Shown here one piece after another: positions 33,385 to 42,622 of a stretch of DNA of 60,928 nt; within the stretch, counting starts at the first letter, position 1, and every line of letters begins with the position of its first letter. This stretch comes from an uncultured Muribaculaceae bacterium (GTDB taxonomy: Bacteria; Bacteroidota; Bacteroidia; Bacteroidales; Muribaculaceae): contig CAJUDL010000020.1 of NCBI GenBank assembly GCA_910585285.1, forward strand, positions 1-60,928. The letters are read 5' to 3'. The notes beneath the pieces are model-generated. The model saw only the letters and a program-made list of their open reading frames with translations. It had not been told where the DNA came from and made no database searches. A program made the translations under genes and the position numbers.

Positions 33385-35307
33385 TTAGGTCACCGGAGTG
33401 AGCACCCTCACTTCGCGCGGAGCGAAGCGATATTTCCTCACAGCAGTAATAGGCTCAATTATCTCACCGGTCAGGATATCCTTATATTTCTTTCCCTCTG
33501 GCATGATTTCGAGATATCTTGTCATATCCACATCATTTGCCTCATCCCTACCATTCATCATAACGATAACCGTGTCATCTCCCGCTCGACGTTCATAAAG
33601 ATAGATTCCATTGGTAGGCATGAAATGTTTCATTGTGCCCTCCCCTATCGCTTTGCTGGTGCGACGCCAGTTGCACAAAGTAGAGATAAAGTCAAATGCC
33701 TCATTCTGCAGATCGGAACGCCCTTCTTTAGTGAACACCGTGGTTTTGTCACCCGGGAAACCACCGGGCATATCTTTACGCACATTGCCATCGCCGCCTT
33801 CCCGCGTTCCATGCATCAGCAATTCGGTTCCGTAATAAAGCTGCGGAATGCCGGGAATTGTCAGCAGAATGGTCAACGCCTGTTTCCACTGATCAAGTGT
33901 CTCAGGTTCGGTCAATATGAAACGCTCCGTGTCATGATTGTCAAGAAAACGCAACACATTCATAGGATCTGGGTATACATAGTCGAGCGCCAGATGATCA
34001 TAGATTACGTTCAGCCCATTCCAGGGATCTGTCTGAGCCTTGAAAGGAGCCATGTCACGACTCTTTATCATCAGCGGGAAGTCCATGACGACAGGAAGGT
34101 TCGTATCCGGATTCTTCGCCGTGGCGAGCGGGGAACCCTTCTGCCAGTATGCCTCTCCGCCGGTTTCGCCAAACCAGCATTCGCCGACAATGTTGAAATC
34201 GGGATATTCCGCTTTCACATCAGAAATCCAGCGCGCCATCTCCTTCTCATCGGCATAGGGATAGGTATCCATACGGATTCCATCGATTTGCGCCTCCTCT
34301 ATCCACCAGATAGAGTTCTGGATAAGATATTTCATAAGATGTGGATTGCGCTGGTTCAGGTCTGGCATGCTTTCCACAAACCATCCATCCTGAGTAAGCT
34401 TCCGGTCATAATCGGTGGCATAAGGATCAGTGATGGTTGAAAGACGGTAATTGGTCTGGACGTACCCGTCTGGGAAATTAAACCAATCAGACGACGGACG
34501 ATCTTCAAACCAGGGGTGACCCGATCCACAATGGTTGAAGATCATATCCATCACGGTCTTGATTCCATTGTCGTGAAGTTTCTCAACAAGTGCCGAATAC
34601 TGGGCATTGCTGCCAAAGCGTGGATCGACACGATAATAGTCAGTTGTGGCATATCCATGATAACTGCCACCCTCCATATCATTCTCCAGCACCGGATTCA
34701 GCCAGACGGCAGTTATGCCGAGTGTGTCGAGATAATCCACATGATTCGAAATTCCCGCAAGGTCTCCTCCATGCCGTGTGTTGGGATTCTCTCTGTCAAC
34801 CGCAACATGATGACGCAGCGACTTCACGTCATTTATACTCTCGTCTCCATTGGCAAAACGGTCGGGCATCACCATATAGAGCACATCGGCGGCTGTGAAT
34901 CCTTGAGCCCCTTTCTGTTTACGACGTGCTCGCAATTCATATTCCTTTACAACTTTTTTCTTCCCTTCTTTCCATTCGAGTTTCATCACTCCTGGGCGAG
35001 CCTCCGGTGATACCGTGAGATAAACATATTGCCAGTTGGGAGAACCATCGAGACGCGCCACAGAATCCACTGTGACCCCGGGATATGAAACCGAAAAATC
35101 AGCCTGACGAATGTCCTTGCCGTGGATTTGAAGTTGAAGTGAGGTATCCTTCATTCCGGTCCACCAATGAGGTGGATGTATCTCATCTACAGAAAATGAA
35201 GCTGCTGAAGCCGACAAGGCTCCCCCTGCCATAAAGCAGAAAAGGCCGCGACACATACGCCGCGACCTGTTTATCGTTTTTCTTATATTTTTATTTTGCA
35301 TATACAC
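33385..35307 (-). CDS. GH13 alpha-amylase, SusA-like neopullulanase/cyclomaltodextrinase
   Basis: A 640-aa exported enzyme. A signal peptide with a basic start ends near residue 37 (SASA). Residues 38-130 match the N-terminal beta-sandwich of cyclomaltodextrinases, 140-540 the TIM barrel and the last 90 the C-terminal domain. Catalytic residues: nucleophile Asp347 (DGIRMDTYP), acid Glu376 (VGECWFG), transition-state Asp459 (LDNHDTERF). It should cut alpha-1,4-linked malto-oligosaccharides or pullulan in the periplasm, like SusA. No SusC/SusD or SusR lies next to it, so it appears to be an orphan of a starch system. An alternative start is the third residue (35301). Confidence 0.9.
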   Translation of the reverse strand: MYMQNKNIRKTINRSRRMCRGLFCFMAGGALSASAASFSVDEIHPPHWWTGMKDTSLQLQIHGKDIRQADFSVSYPGVTVDSVARLDGSPNWQYVYLTVSPEARPGVMKLEWKEGKKKVVKEYELRARRKQKGAQGFTAADVLYMVMPDRFANGDESINDVKSLRHHVAVDRENPNTRHGGDLAGISNHVDYLDTLGITAVWLNPVLENDMEGGSYHGYATTDYYRVDPRFGSNAQYSALVEKLHDNGIKTVMDMIFNHCGSGHPWFEDRPSSDWFNFPDGYVQTNYRLSTITDPYATDYDRKLTQDGWFVESMPDLNQRNPHLMKYLIQNSIWWIEEAQIDGIRMDTYPYADEKEMARWISDVKAEYPDFNIVGECWFGETGGEAYWQKGSPLATAKNPDTNLPVVMDFPLMIKSRDMAPFKAQTDPWNGLNVIYDHLALDYVYPDPMNVLRFLDNHDTERFILTEPETLDQWKQALTILLTIPGIPQLYYGTELLMHGTREGGDGNVRKDMPGGFPGDKTTVFTKEGRSDLQNEAFDFISTLCNWRRTSKAIGEGTMKHFMPTNGIYLYERRAGDDTVIVMMNGRDEANDVDMTRYLEIMPEGKKYKDILTGEIIEPITAVRKYRFAPREVRVLTPVT

Positions 35308-35334
35308 TGTTATTTATGCATTGTAAACCGGATA

Positions 35335-36198
35335 TCAGTCAATCTGGATAACGAGATGATTTGTAAGGCTCCAGAAACGCGTGGGATTGGTAATCTGAAT
35401 TGTCTTGGGTTCATCCTTCTCACCTACAATCTTATAACTGTCAGCTGGCATATTGCTCCAGATCTTCACCTTCTTTGAGTTGGTGGGGATAGCGGAAAGA
35501 GTGCGTTTGTCAGCCGTTACGAAATAAGATGCATCGAAATTACCCTTGAGCACCTTAGTTGCCCCGAGGAATTTCTTTTCCAACAGGCCCTTCTCTTTAA
35601 GATTTTTGTTTGTGCCAATGGCATAATACACGCGATTTGCCTCATTCTCCGCAGCAACAGCCTGCGCCTGAGCCTCTTCTTTGGCTGCGGTCTCGGTTTT
35701 CACTTGCTCCTGACCTTCGGCAACCTGAGTGTTCAGTGTCTCAATCTGACCTTTGGCAGTAGCCAGTTCGGTTTCAAGTTGATTAATTTTCTGATCCTGG
35801 GCAGCAATACGTTCTTTAAGCTGGGTGATGGTCTTAGCCATTATGCTGTTTTCATTACCCGATGCTTTGATCTTTTCCTCCATTGAAGTCAACAGAGCCT
35901 TATTCGCTGCAAGACGCGCTTTGATTGAAGCAAGGTTATTACGGATCTCTGCGCGACGGTCAGCATTCTCTCCATTACCCATGTTATAGAGCAATCCCTC
36001 CTGCATATTGATGGAATCGAGACCGGTGTAGATGTCACCCATAAGGAGCATCAAGGAATCATTGAATGTGGCAGCTTCCTGATATTCAGCTGTCAGATCT
36101 GCGATACGGATAGAATCCTCATCTATTTTTTTCTGATTTCCAGAGCAAGATGCCAGAAGCATAGCTCCGACACCGAGGAACAAAACACTTTTCTTCAT
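35335..36198 (-). CDS. Coiled-coil lipoprotein, possibly of the Cbp1 family
   Basis: A 287-aa lipoprotein with Cys18 (LLASCSGN). Residues about 25-190 form a long coiled coil rich in A, E, K and Q with leucine heptads (ITQLKERIAAQDQKINQLETELATAKGQIETLNTQ). The globular C-terminus (NRVYYAIGTNKNLKEKGLLEKKFLGATKVLKGNFD ... TRFWSLTNHLVIQID) is a well-conserved Bacteroidales domain. I associate this arrangement with the Cbp1-type collagen-binding adhesin family of Bacteroides, but only moderately; a structural periplasmic role is equally possible. Confidence 0.6.
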   Translation of the reverse strand: MKKSVLFLGVGAMLLASCSGNQKKIDEDSIRIADLTAEYQEAATFNDSLMLLMGDIYTGLDSINMQEGLLYNMGNGENADRRAEIRNNLASIKARLAANKALLTSMEEKIKASGNENSIMAKTITQLKERIAAQDQKINQLETELATAKGQIETLNTQVAEGQEQVKTETAAKEEAQAQAVAAENEANRVYYAIGTNKNLKEKGLLEKKFLGATKVLKGNFDASYFVTADKRTLSAIPTNSKKVKIWSNMPADSYKIVGEKDEPKTIQITNPTRFWSLTNHLVIQID

Positions 36199-36258
36199 AT
36201 TCGTATAGTTTTATAATTTATAGTTTTCAATTTATGGGAACATCTAGTTCAAGCCGTA

Positions 36259-36930
36259 TTATTTCCCTTCGATGACTATAACAATTTCCCCTTTCGCTTG
36301 GTTCGATTGATAAAATTCAGCAAGAGAGCCAAGCGTATCTTTGTTTATGGTTTCATGTATTTTGGATATCTCTCTGCAAACCGCTGCAGGGCGATCAACA
36401 CCAAAAGCATCAGCGAGTTGGCGAAGTGTTCTGCCAAGACGCAAAGGGGATTCATAAATTATCACGGTTCTGGGATCTTCCGCCAATTCGGCAAGACGGG
36501 TTTGCCTCCCTTTCTTCACCGGGAGAAACCCTTCAAAAGCAAAACGGTCGCACGGTAGTCCCGAAGATACAAGCGCGGGCACAAAAGCTGTAGCTCCGGG
36601 CAGACATTCCACCTCCACACATCTGCGACGACAAGCCCTGGAAAGCATGAATCCGGGATCCGAAATCCCCGGCGTGCCGGCATCAGAAATAAGTGCCACT
36701 ACGGAACCTGCCTCTATCTGTTCTGCAATAGCGTCACACGTCTGGTGTTCATTGAATTTATGATGGCTGCGCATCGGCGTGTTTATCTCGTAATGCTTCA
36801 GAAGTTTCCCGGATGTGCGCGTATCTTCGGCAAGAATATAATCCACTTCTTTGAGCACTCTGAGTGCCCGCAGAGTAATATCCTCAAGATTGCCAACAGG
36901 CGTGGGCACTATATAAAGCTTTCCGCTCAT
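36259..36930 (-). CDS. rsmI: 16S rRNA (cytidine1402-2'-O)-methyltransferase RsmI
   Basis: A 223-aa tetrapyrrole-methylase-fold enzyme. The signature LYIVPTPVGNLEDITLRALRVLKEVDYILAEDTRTS opens the protein; SDAGTPGISDPG and the ECLPGATAFVPALV segment complete the S-adenosylmethionine site. It adds a 2'-O-methyl to C1402 in the decoding centre of 16S rRNA. The length is a little short of the usual 230-290 because the C-terminal extension is minimal. It overlaps the preceding 216-aa gene by four bases (ATGA type), so the two are translationally coupled. Confidence 0.93.
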   Translation of the reverse strand: MSGKLYIVPTPVGNLEDITLRALRVLKEVDYILAEDTRTSGKLLKHYEINTPMRSHHKFNEHQTCDAIAEQIEAGSVVALISDAGTPGISDPGFMLSRACRRRCVEVECLPGATAFVPALVSSGLPCDRFAFEGFLPVKKGRQTRLAELAEDPRTVIIYESPLRLGRTLRQLADAFGVDRPAAVCREISKIHETINKDTLGSLAEFYQSNQAKGEIVIVIEGK

Positions 36931-37577
36931 GCTTCAAAATACCCTTTAATTATTTCCATAAAATCCACAACTTCAGGATTCTCCGCATCCCACTCCAATT
37001 CACCAATGAAATACTCTTCAGCCTCGTCGTAGTTATCCATCGCGGCGATCATATTCATGGCAGAAGAAAATTCCGCATCGGAATTGCCAAAAAGTTCGCG
37101 TTTGAACCGGAATCGATCGTTAAGACAAAAAGCGGGCTTGTCAAGCTTATGTTTCTTAACTTCATTGTTATCATGCCTTTTTTCTTCTGTAACATTGGGC
37201 TTCTTTATATCGGCTGTTTCAGAATACAAAGAGTCATCAGGTTCCGAGATCTCCTGCATTTCAAGCTCTTCAACGGGTCGACTTACCGATTTCATCTCCG
37301 ACTCTTCAAAAAGCTCAGAAATCGAATTTACCACAGTTGATTCCAATGCCGCAGGGTCTTCCATAGGCAGCGTATCCTCATCAGCAGCCAGACTGTCGGC
37401 AATTCTGTCGGCAGCAACCGCTACCTCACTTCCTTTTTCCTCAAGAAGTGATTTTATTCTTCCGAGAATCAACGGTTCAAGTTCCGGAATCTTGTCCTCG
37501 CGAAGCTGAGCGAGCTCCAGAAGGCCTTCTATCTCATAGATCTTGTCTTTAAGATCCTTTATTTCATCTATTGTCAC
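36927..37577 (-). CDS. Acidic protein of unknown function, coupled to rsmI
   Basis: A 216-aa cytoplasmic protein without signal peptide. The N-terminus (DLKDKIYEIEGLLELAQLREDKIPELEPLILGRIKSLLEE) is helical, the middle (about 60-130) is acidic and low-complexity, and the C-terminal 70 residues (LNDRFRFKRELFGNSDAEFSSAMNMIAAMDNYDEAEEYFIGELEWDAENPEVVDFMEIIKGYF) form a conserved-looking domain seen beside rsmI in many Bacteroidales. I do not know its function. It overlaps rsmI by 4 nt. Confidence 0.72.
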   Translation of the reverse strand: MTIDEIKDLKDKIYEIEGLLELAQLREDKIPELEPLILGRIKSLLEEKGSEVAVAADRIADSLAADEDTLPMEDPAALESTVVNSISELFEESEMKSVSRPVEELEMQEISEPDDSLYSETADIKKPNVTEEKRHDNNEVKKHKLDKPAFCLNDRFRFKRELFGNSDAEFSSAMNMIAAMDNYDEAEEYFIGELEWDAENPEVVDFMEIIKGYFEA

Positions 37578-37607
37578 CGTATGTTAATGTTTAATGTGTA
37601 ATGTTTA

Positions 37608-37798
37608 ATGTTTAATTCAATTAGGAATTAGGAGTTAGGAATTAGGAATTACTTGAGACAAGATCTCAATATCCTAACTTTTTATTTCCTCTTCTAATTC
37701 CCAATTCGGTTTATTATCATTCTAATTTCTAATTACTAATTCCTAATTCGGTTTATTATCATTCTAATTTCTAATTTCTAATTCCTAATTCCTAATTA
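37608..37798. repeat. AATTAGG/CCTAATT arrays with a 42-bp tandem duplication
   Basis: A G/A-rich AATTAGG array (about 37618-37650) faces a C/T-rich CTAATTC array (37690-37798). Inside the latter, the unit beginning AATTCGGTTTATTATCATTC occurs at 37703 and again at 37745, a 42-nt period. It lies between dacB and the 216-aa gene and holds no gene. The same motif brackets the four-helix gene at 32.4-32.8 kb. Confidence 0.7.
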
Positions 37799-38998
37799 TT
37801 AATTATTAAAGAGTGCAAGGAGTGCCTTCTTAAGACCCTCGCGTGCCGATGTCCTGTTTCCCAGATCGTTCATCATCACAACAATGATATGCGTGGGGGC
37901 ATAATCATCATCAAGCTTATATCCGGCATAACATTGTATCCCTTTCATACTCCCTGTTTTCAATGCCACATATCCTTCCAATGGTGTGTCGACAAGAAAA
38001 TTGCGTAAAGTTCCTTCTTGCCCAGCCAATGGAAAAAAAGATGCATAATACGGATTCTCTGACCTTTCGGAAAGGATATGAGCCATGAAGCGGGCTGTAA
38101 CCCTGTTCTGCCGAGAAAGACCGGAGCCGTCAATTATATTAACGCCCGACATTGGTGCTTTATGCTTTCGCCAGTAATCTTTTTCCATTGACGCCGCCTT
38201 TTCTGTCGAGCCCTTATGTCCGGAAGCCACAGCATAAGACCTCAGCAAAGCCTCGGCATACTGGTTATCACTACGCATCATGCATGAACGCATTATCTCA
38301 TCAAGAGGCACCGACACATGATCAACGAGCAATGTCCGCTCTCTCTCCCTTATCGATTCTCCTTCGATAGCAATCCCTCTATCGGCAAGAGCGGAACGCA
38401 ACCTTGCGTCAAAAACTGCAGCCGGATTGGAAACCGAACGGCTGCCTGAAGCGTTATCCTCAAAGTTGAGTCCGTGAGAGCCGGTGCCGTAAGCATGCGG
38501 AAGATCTCCCGACATCCACGATGGCGGAATCGCCGGACCATCCCATATACCTTCATCCACAACAATCCTACCTTTTATGCTGACCACACCTCGATTCGCA
38601 AGAGCCGAGCCAATCTCCCGGCAAATATCTTTCCCTCCTTCTACATGCCGGGAATTTAATGACGGATCTCCACTTCCCACTACAATGACATTACCTTCGA
38701 GCTCTCCATCTCGTACTGGTCCTGTCAAATATACCTCTGTATGGAAACTCGCATCCTCATCAAGTCGGGAAAGAAGGGTAGCTGTTGTAACACACTTCAT
38801 GATGGATGCCGGTATCAGCGGTTTATCAGCATTCATCTCCGCGAGGGTCTCACCTGATGCCAGATCTATCACGAGCAATGATGTTTCATCCGGATTAATC
38901 CCCTTGCTAAGACTGAAATCTTCAGCAACATCCGCACGACCAACCAATCCTCCGACAAGGAGAAGCATAAGAAGTATTAAGCGCATTCTCATTTTCAT
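37799..38998 (-). CDS. dacB: D-alanyl-D-alanine carboxypeptidase/endopeptidase, PBP4 (S13) family
   Basis: A 399-aa penicillin-binding protein with signal peptide (1-22). Active-site motifs: Ser65-I-M-Lys68, Ser243-D-Asn245 and Lys347-T-G349. S13 enzymes trim or cut peptidoglycan cross-links in the periplasm. At 399 residues it is shorter than E. coli DacB (477), the inserted domain II being reduced. The start is at one of three close ATGs (codons 1, 3, 5); the promoter lies so close that the transcript may be leaderless or begin at codon 3. It is divergent from the PerM-family gene. Confidence 0.88.
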   Translation of the reverse strand: MKMRMRLILLMLLLVGGLVGRADVAEDFSLSKGINPDETSLLVIDLASGETLAEMNADKPLIPASIMKCVTTATLLSRLDEDASFHTEVYLTGPVRDGELEGNVIVVGSGDPSLNSRHVEGGKDICREIGSALANRGVVSIKGRIVVDEGIWDGPAIPPSWMSGDLPHAYGTGSHGLNFEDNASGSRSVSNPAAVFDARLRSALADRGIAIEGESIRERERTLLVDHVSVPLDEIMRSCMMRSDNQYAEALLRSYAVASGHKGSTEKAASMEKDYWRKHKAPMSGVNIIDGSGLSRQNRVTARFMAHILSERSENPYYASFFPLAGQEGTLRNFLVDTPLEGYVALKTGSMKGIQCYAGYKLDDDYAPTHIIVVMMNDLGNRTSAREGLKKALLALFNN

Positions 38999-39002
38999 AT
39001 TA

Positions 39003-39034
39003 CAAAATTAATTCTTCTTGCTTCCACTTACAAA
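39003..39034 (-). promoter_or_regulatory. Consensus promoter for dacB
   Basis: Minus strand: TTTG at 39034-39031, a 20-nt spacer, TAATTTTG at 39010-39003, ending five bases before the dacB ATG. A near-perfect match to the Bacteroidetes consensus. Confidence 0.65.
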
Positions 39035-39043
39035 TCTTTTTAC

Positions 39044-39051
39044 TAATTTTG
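39044..39051 (+). promoter_or_regulatory. -7 box for the PerM-family gene
   Basis: TAATTTTG, five bases before the ATG at 39056, again nearly leaderless. The best -33 candidate is a poor CTTG with a 23-nt spacer. It interleaves with the divergent dacB promoter. Confidence 0.45.
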
Positions 39052-39055
39052 GCAT

Positions 39056-40165
39056 ATGAATAACTACGAACGCCAGCCATATACATTCGACAGAGTGGTG
39101 CGGATACTTTTTTCAGTATGCGCACTGTTGGCAACTCTGTACCTTCTTACCATTCTGAAAGGAGTGCTGCTTCCTTTCCTTGTGGCATGTCTCATTGCCT
39201 ACATGCTCGAACCTATAGTGAAATGGAACCAGAAATGGATGCACACAAACAATCGTTTCGTGCCAGTGATGACAACCCTGATCGAAACATGCATTGTGAT
39301 AGGTGGATTCTGCGCCATATTCTTTCCTTATCTCATTTCAGAATGCGCACACATGACAGAAATGGTCAAGACTTATGCTACCAAGCAAATAGACATTCCT
39401 TTCATTTCTGAGAGTATTCATCAGTTCATTCGCGACAATATTGATTTCAATCAGTTGTCGAAACTCCTTTCGCAGGAGCAATGGGAAAAACTTATCAAAA
39501 CAAGCATTTCATCGTCTTGGAGCTTCTTGAGTTCCAGTCTGGCATTCCTTTTTGGTGTGATAAGTTGGCTGGTAGTTATTCTTTACGTCATTTTCATCAT
39601 GCTTGACTATGAGAAACTGACATTAAGTTTCCGTCAGTTGGTTCCACATAGCCATCGCCGCCGCGTATTCCGCATATTTGATGACATTAAAAACGCTATG
39701 AACAGATATTTCCGTGGTCAATTCCTGATAGCATTCATTGTTGGAGTTCTCTTCTCGATAGGCTTTGTGATTATCGGATTACCGATGGGGGTTGTATTGG
39801 GCCTGTTCATTGGAATGCTCAATATGGTACCATACCTCCAGCTTATTTCACTCCCCATCACTGCATTACTCTGTCTTGTATGGACTGTCAGCACAGGGGG
39901 CGACTTCTGGCTGATATTCTGGGAATCCATGGCGGTATACATTATTGTGCAGTGTATCCAGGATCTTATCCTCACGCCCAAAATAATGGGCAAAGCAATG
40001 GGACTCAATCCTGCGATAATCCTCCTCTCCCTCTCCATCTGGGGCAGTCTGCTCGGATTTATGGGACTAATTATCGCCCTACCATTGACAACCCTCGTCC
40101 TCTCCTACTACAACCTATACGTAATCCAGCGAATACAGAATAAACAGGATATAAACAGGCATTAG
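39056..40165 (+). CDS. AI-2E family transporter (PerM/YhhT family)
   Basis: A 369-aa inner-membrane protein with about eight transmembrane helices: two near 20-90, a soluble middle (about 95-150), and a cluster from 155 to 355 including the family segment RYFRGQFLIAFIVGVLFSIGFVIIGLPMGVVLGLFIGMLNMVPYLQ. Family members have been tied to AI-2 export, Na+/H+ exchange or simply unknown roles, so the substrate stays open. The start is an ATG just after the promoter box. Confidence 0.88.
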   Translation: MNNYERQPYTFDRVVRILFSVCALLATLYLLTILKGVLLPFLVACLIAYMLEPIVKWNQKWMHTNNRFVPVMTTLIETCIVIGGFCAIFFPYLISECAHMTEMVKTYATKQIDIPFISESIHQFIRDNIDFNQLSKLLSQEQWEKLIKTSISSSWSFLSSSLAFLFGVISWLVVILYVIFIMLDYEKLTLSFRQLVPHSHRRRVFRIFDDIKNAMNRYFRGQFLIAFIVGVLFSIGFVIIGLPMGVVLGLFIGMLNMVPYLQLISLPITALLCLVWTVSTGGDFWLIFWESMAVYIIVQCIQDLILTPKIMGKAMGLNPAIILLSLSIWGSLLGFMGLIIALPLTTLVLSYYNLYVIQRIQNKQDINRH

Positions 40166-40275
40166 GTTTTAGGCTTTAGGCATTAGAAGCTTCGCCTAAA
40201 ACCTAAAATCTAAAACCTAATGCCTAAAACCTAATGCCTAAAACCTATAACCTTTTACTTTTAACCTTTTACCTT
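40166..40275. repeat. TTTAGGC/GCCTAAAACCTAA inverted repeat region
   Basis: A TTTTAGGCTTTAGGC tract on the left faces repeated CCTAAAACCTAATG units on the right, then CCTTTTACTTTTAACC units. The halves can pair. It fills the gap between the permease and the antiporter and may act as a terminator-like structure. Confidence 0.62.
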
Positions 40276-40283
40276 TACACCAT

Positions 40284-42620
40284 ATGACCCTCCTTCCCAT
40301 ATCAGCTGAGTTTTCAGGCCTCGCACAAGAGACAGTGGATCAGCTAACAAAAAAAGTTTCCACTGAAATCAATCCGGATGAAGCCTCCAACAGCAATTCA
40401 GAAGAAGACCACACCAACGGTCTGATTGCAGATCTTGCATGGATACTTCTTCTCGGAGCAATTGTCACTCTTCTTTTCAAGAAGATGAAGCAGCCGGTGG
40501 TGTTGGGATATATTCTTGCAGGTTTTCTTGCGAGTCCCAAGTTCGAATACCTCCCTTCAATCTCCAATCTGGAAAACATATCTTTCTGGGCAGACTTAGG
40601 AATTGTGGTGCTGATGTTTTCGATCGGTCTGGAATTCTCCTTCAAGAAACTAATGAACTCCGGATCGTCAGCGATAGTCACAGCATTGATAATAATCACC
40701 GGAATGACGTTTGCAGGCTTCGGAGTGGGGTGCATACTTGGGTTCAACACCATCAACTGCATATTCCTCGGAGGAATGATATCAATGTCTTCCACCACGA
40801 TAATCATGAAATCGCTTGATGACCTCGGCTTGCGACAAAAGAAATTCGCTTCGCTGGTTCTCGCAGTGCTTATCATCGAAGATCTTTTCGCAGTGTTGAT
40901 GCTTGTGTTGCTGTCATCTCTGGCAATGGGAAACGTGCAGGGAATGGAACTTCTCTACAGTATAGGCAAACTCGTATTCTTCCTTATCATCTGGTTTCTG
41001 GTGGGTGTGTATGTCATACCGACATTCCTTACAAAGATGCGCAGCTATCTCAACGACGAGACACTTCTTGTGGTGGCGATGGGGCTATGCTTCTCAATGG
41101 CTGTCTTCAGTGTCATCTGCGGTTTTTCTCTTGAGCTGGGAGCATTCGTGATGGGATCAATACTTGCCGGCACAGTTATGGCAGAACGGATGGAACGCGT
41201 GATCGGACCTGTCAAGAACCTTTTCGGATCAGTATTCTTCATCTCAGTGGGAATGATGGTTGATCCTCACGTGCTTGGACAATACTGGTGGGAGATCCTG
41301 ATTCTTGCTGTAGTCGTGATTGTCGGAATGATTATCTTCGGCACGCTCGGCATGCTGGTGACGGGACAGAACCTCAAAGTGGCGATTGAAAGCGGATTCA
41401 CACTTACTCAGGTAGGTGAATTCTCATTCATCATAGCCTCCCTCGGTATGACACTCGGTGTCCTCAATCCTTCTTTGTATCCAATAATAGTTGCAGTGTC
41501 TGTTCTTACGATTTTCACCACTCCATATTTCATAAAGATGGCAGACGGAGCATATACAGTGGTGGAAAAGCACCTGCCCAAGGGACTCAACTTCCTTATA
41601 TCGAGATATTCAAAACAGGTGACAGATTCAAACGAGACCAAACAACTCTGGATAGCGATCATTAAAAGGTATCTCTGGAGGATGCTGCTATATTCAGTGA
41701 TTCTTATTGCCGAGATTCTTTTTTCACGAACATTTCTGTTTCCGTTTTTAGAGAATTATCTCCCGAAGTGGGGGCATCTTGTGGCAACAATCCTTACTAT
41801 CCTGGCGATGCTGCCATTCCTTGTGGCACTTAGTTTCAGCACCACCCAACCGGATGAACGGATGAAACTCCATCAGTCGGCAAGTTTCTACGATGTGCCT
41901 CTTGTGGCAATGCGGATTGTGCGTTACCTCATTGCCCTTGTCTTCATCACTTATTTCACTACTCTCGCCTATTCTTCTCTTACGGGATGGCTCGTGGGAG
42001 CAGGGTGTTTCATACTGATAATGGTGTTCGCCTCCACAAAACTCATGCAGCGCTACAACCGCATGGAGGAGCGGTTCATGAACAACCTTAACAGCCGCGA
42101 GAACACGCGTCTGGGCACTAACAACAATCTCGTTGACGACATGCACCAGGCATACATCCAAATCGGACAGTGTGCACCGTTTGTAGGCGACAAGATCAAG
42201 GATTCGCGCCTACGCGACGATTACGGAGTCAGCATATCCAGCATTCAGCGCGGCGATGACTACATGCCGCTGCCATCTCCCATGGCAAGAATATTCCCCG
42301 GCGACATCCTTGGCGTGATCGGTAGTGACGACCAGCTCAAAAAGCTTAACGAAGATATCGAAAGTTCGGAACAGGCATGCAGCGCAGTGAGCGTAACGCA
42401 GCATAAGGTAGAGCTCAAAAGCATACGTCTCACGGAGCATTCTCCGATAGCAGGAATCCCCTTGGGTCAAACCAACATTCAGAAGGATTACTATTCTATG
42501 ATTGTGAAGGTGCAGAGAGGCGAGGATGAGTTCATTCAACCCGGTGCCGACATGATTCTCCGACCAGGAGATGCCATCTGGGTTGTTGGCGATCCTGCCT
42601 ACTTCGACAAAATGAAATAA
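40284..42620 (+). CDS. CPA2 cation:proton antiporter, KefB-like, with two TrkA-C domains
   Basis: A 778-aa inner-membrane protein. After a polar N-terminus (1-45) comes a Na+/H+ exchanger domain (about 48-430) with the family segments QPVVLGYILAGFLASP and GLELGAFVMGSILAGT-like sequence. Unlike KefB/KefC it has no NAD-binding TrkA-N domain; instead about four further helices (460-600) precede two TrkA-C (RCK-C) domains (about 620-690 and 705-777, each with a PGDxI/L-type segment). It probably exports K+ or Na+ for H+. It ends two bases from another CPA2 antiporter on the opposite strand. Confidence 0.88.
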   Translation: MTLLPISAEFSGLAQETVDQLTKKVSTEINPDEASNSNSEEDHTNGLIADLAWILLLGAIVTLLFKKMKQPVVLGYILAGFLASPKFEYLPSISNLENISFWADLGIVVLMFSIGLEFSFKKLMNSGSSAIVTALIIITGMTFAGFGVGCILGFNTINCIFLGGMISMSSTTIIMKSLDDLGLRQKKFASLVLAVLIIEDLFAVLMLVLLSSLAMGNVQGMELLYSIGKLVFFLIIWFLVGVYVIPTFLTKMRSYLNDETLLVVAMGLCFSMAVFSVICGFSLELGAFVMGSILAGTVMAERMERVIGPVKNLFGSVFFISVGMMVDPHVLGQYWWEILILAVVVIVGMIIFGTLGMLVTGQNLKVAIESGFTLTQVGEFSFIIASLGMTLGVLNPSLYPIIVAVSVLTIFTTPYFIKMADGAYTVVEKHLPKGLNFLISRYSKQVTDSNETKQLWIAIIKRYLWRMLLYSVILIAEILFSRTFLFPFLENYLPKWGHLVATILTILAMLPFLVALSFSTTQPDERMKLHQSASFYDVPLVAMRIVRYLIALVFITYFTTLAYSSLTGWLVGAGCFILIMVFASTKLMQRYNRMEERFMNNLNSRENTRLGTNNNLVDDMHQAYIQIGQCAPFVGDKIKDSRLRDDYGVSISSIQRGDDYMPLPSPMARIFPGDILGVIGSDDQLKKLNEDIESSEQACSAVSVTQHKVELKSIRLTEHSPIAGIPLGQTNIQKDYYSMIVKVQRGEDEFIQPGADMILRPGDAIWVVGDPAYFDKMK

Positions 42621-42622
42621 AC

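Noticed and set aside
33625..34440. A 271-codon plus-strand frame opposite the amylase
   Set aside because: The amylase frame has full catalytic motifs; the opposite frame is a shadow with no start context.
33385..36198. Complete starch utilisation (Sus) locus at the amylase
   Set aside because: Only the SusA-like enzyme is present; there is no SusB-like GH97, SusCDEF or SusR next to it.
37608..37798. Possible CRISPR array
   Set aside because: Repeats are short, directly abutting and without unique spacers of constant length; no cas genes are nearby.
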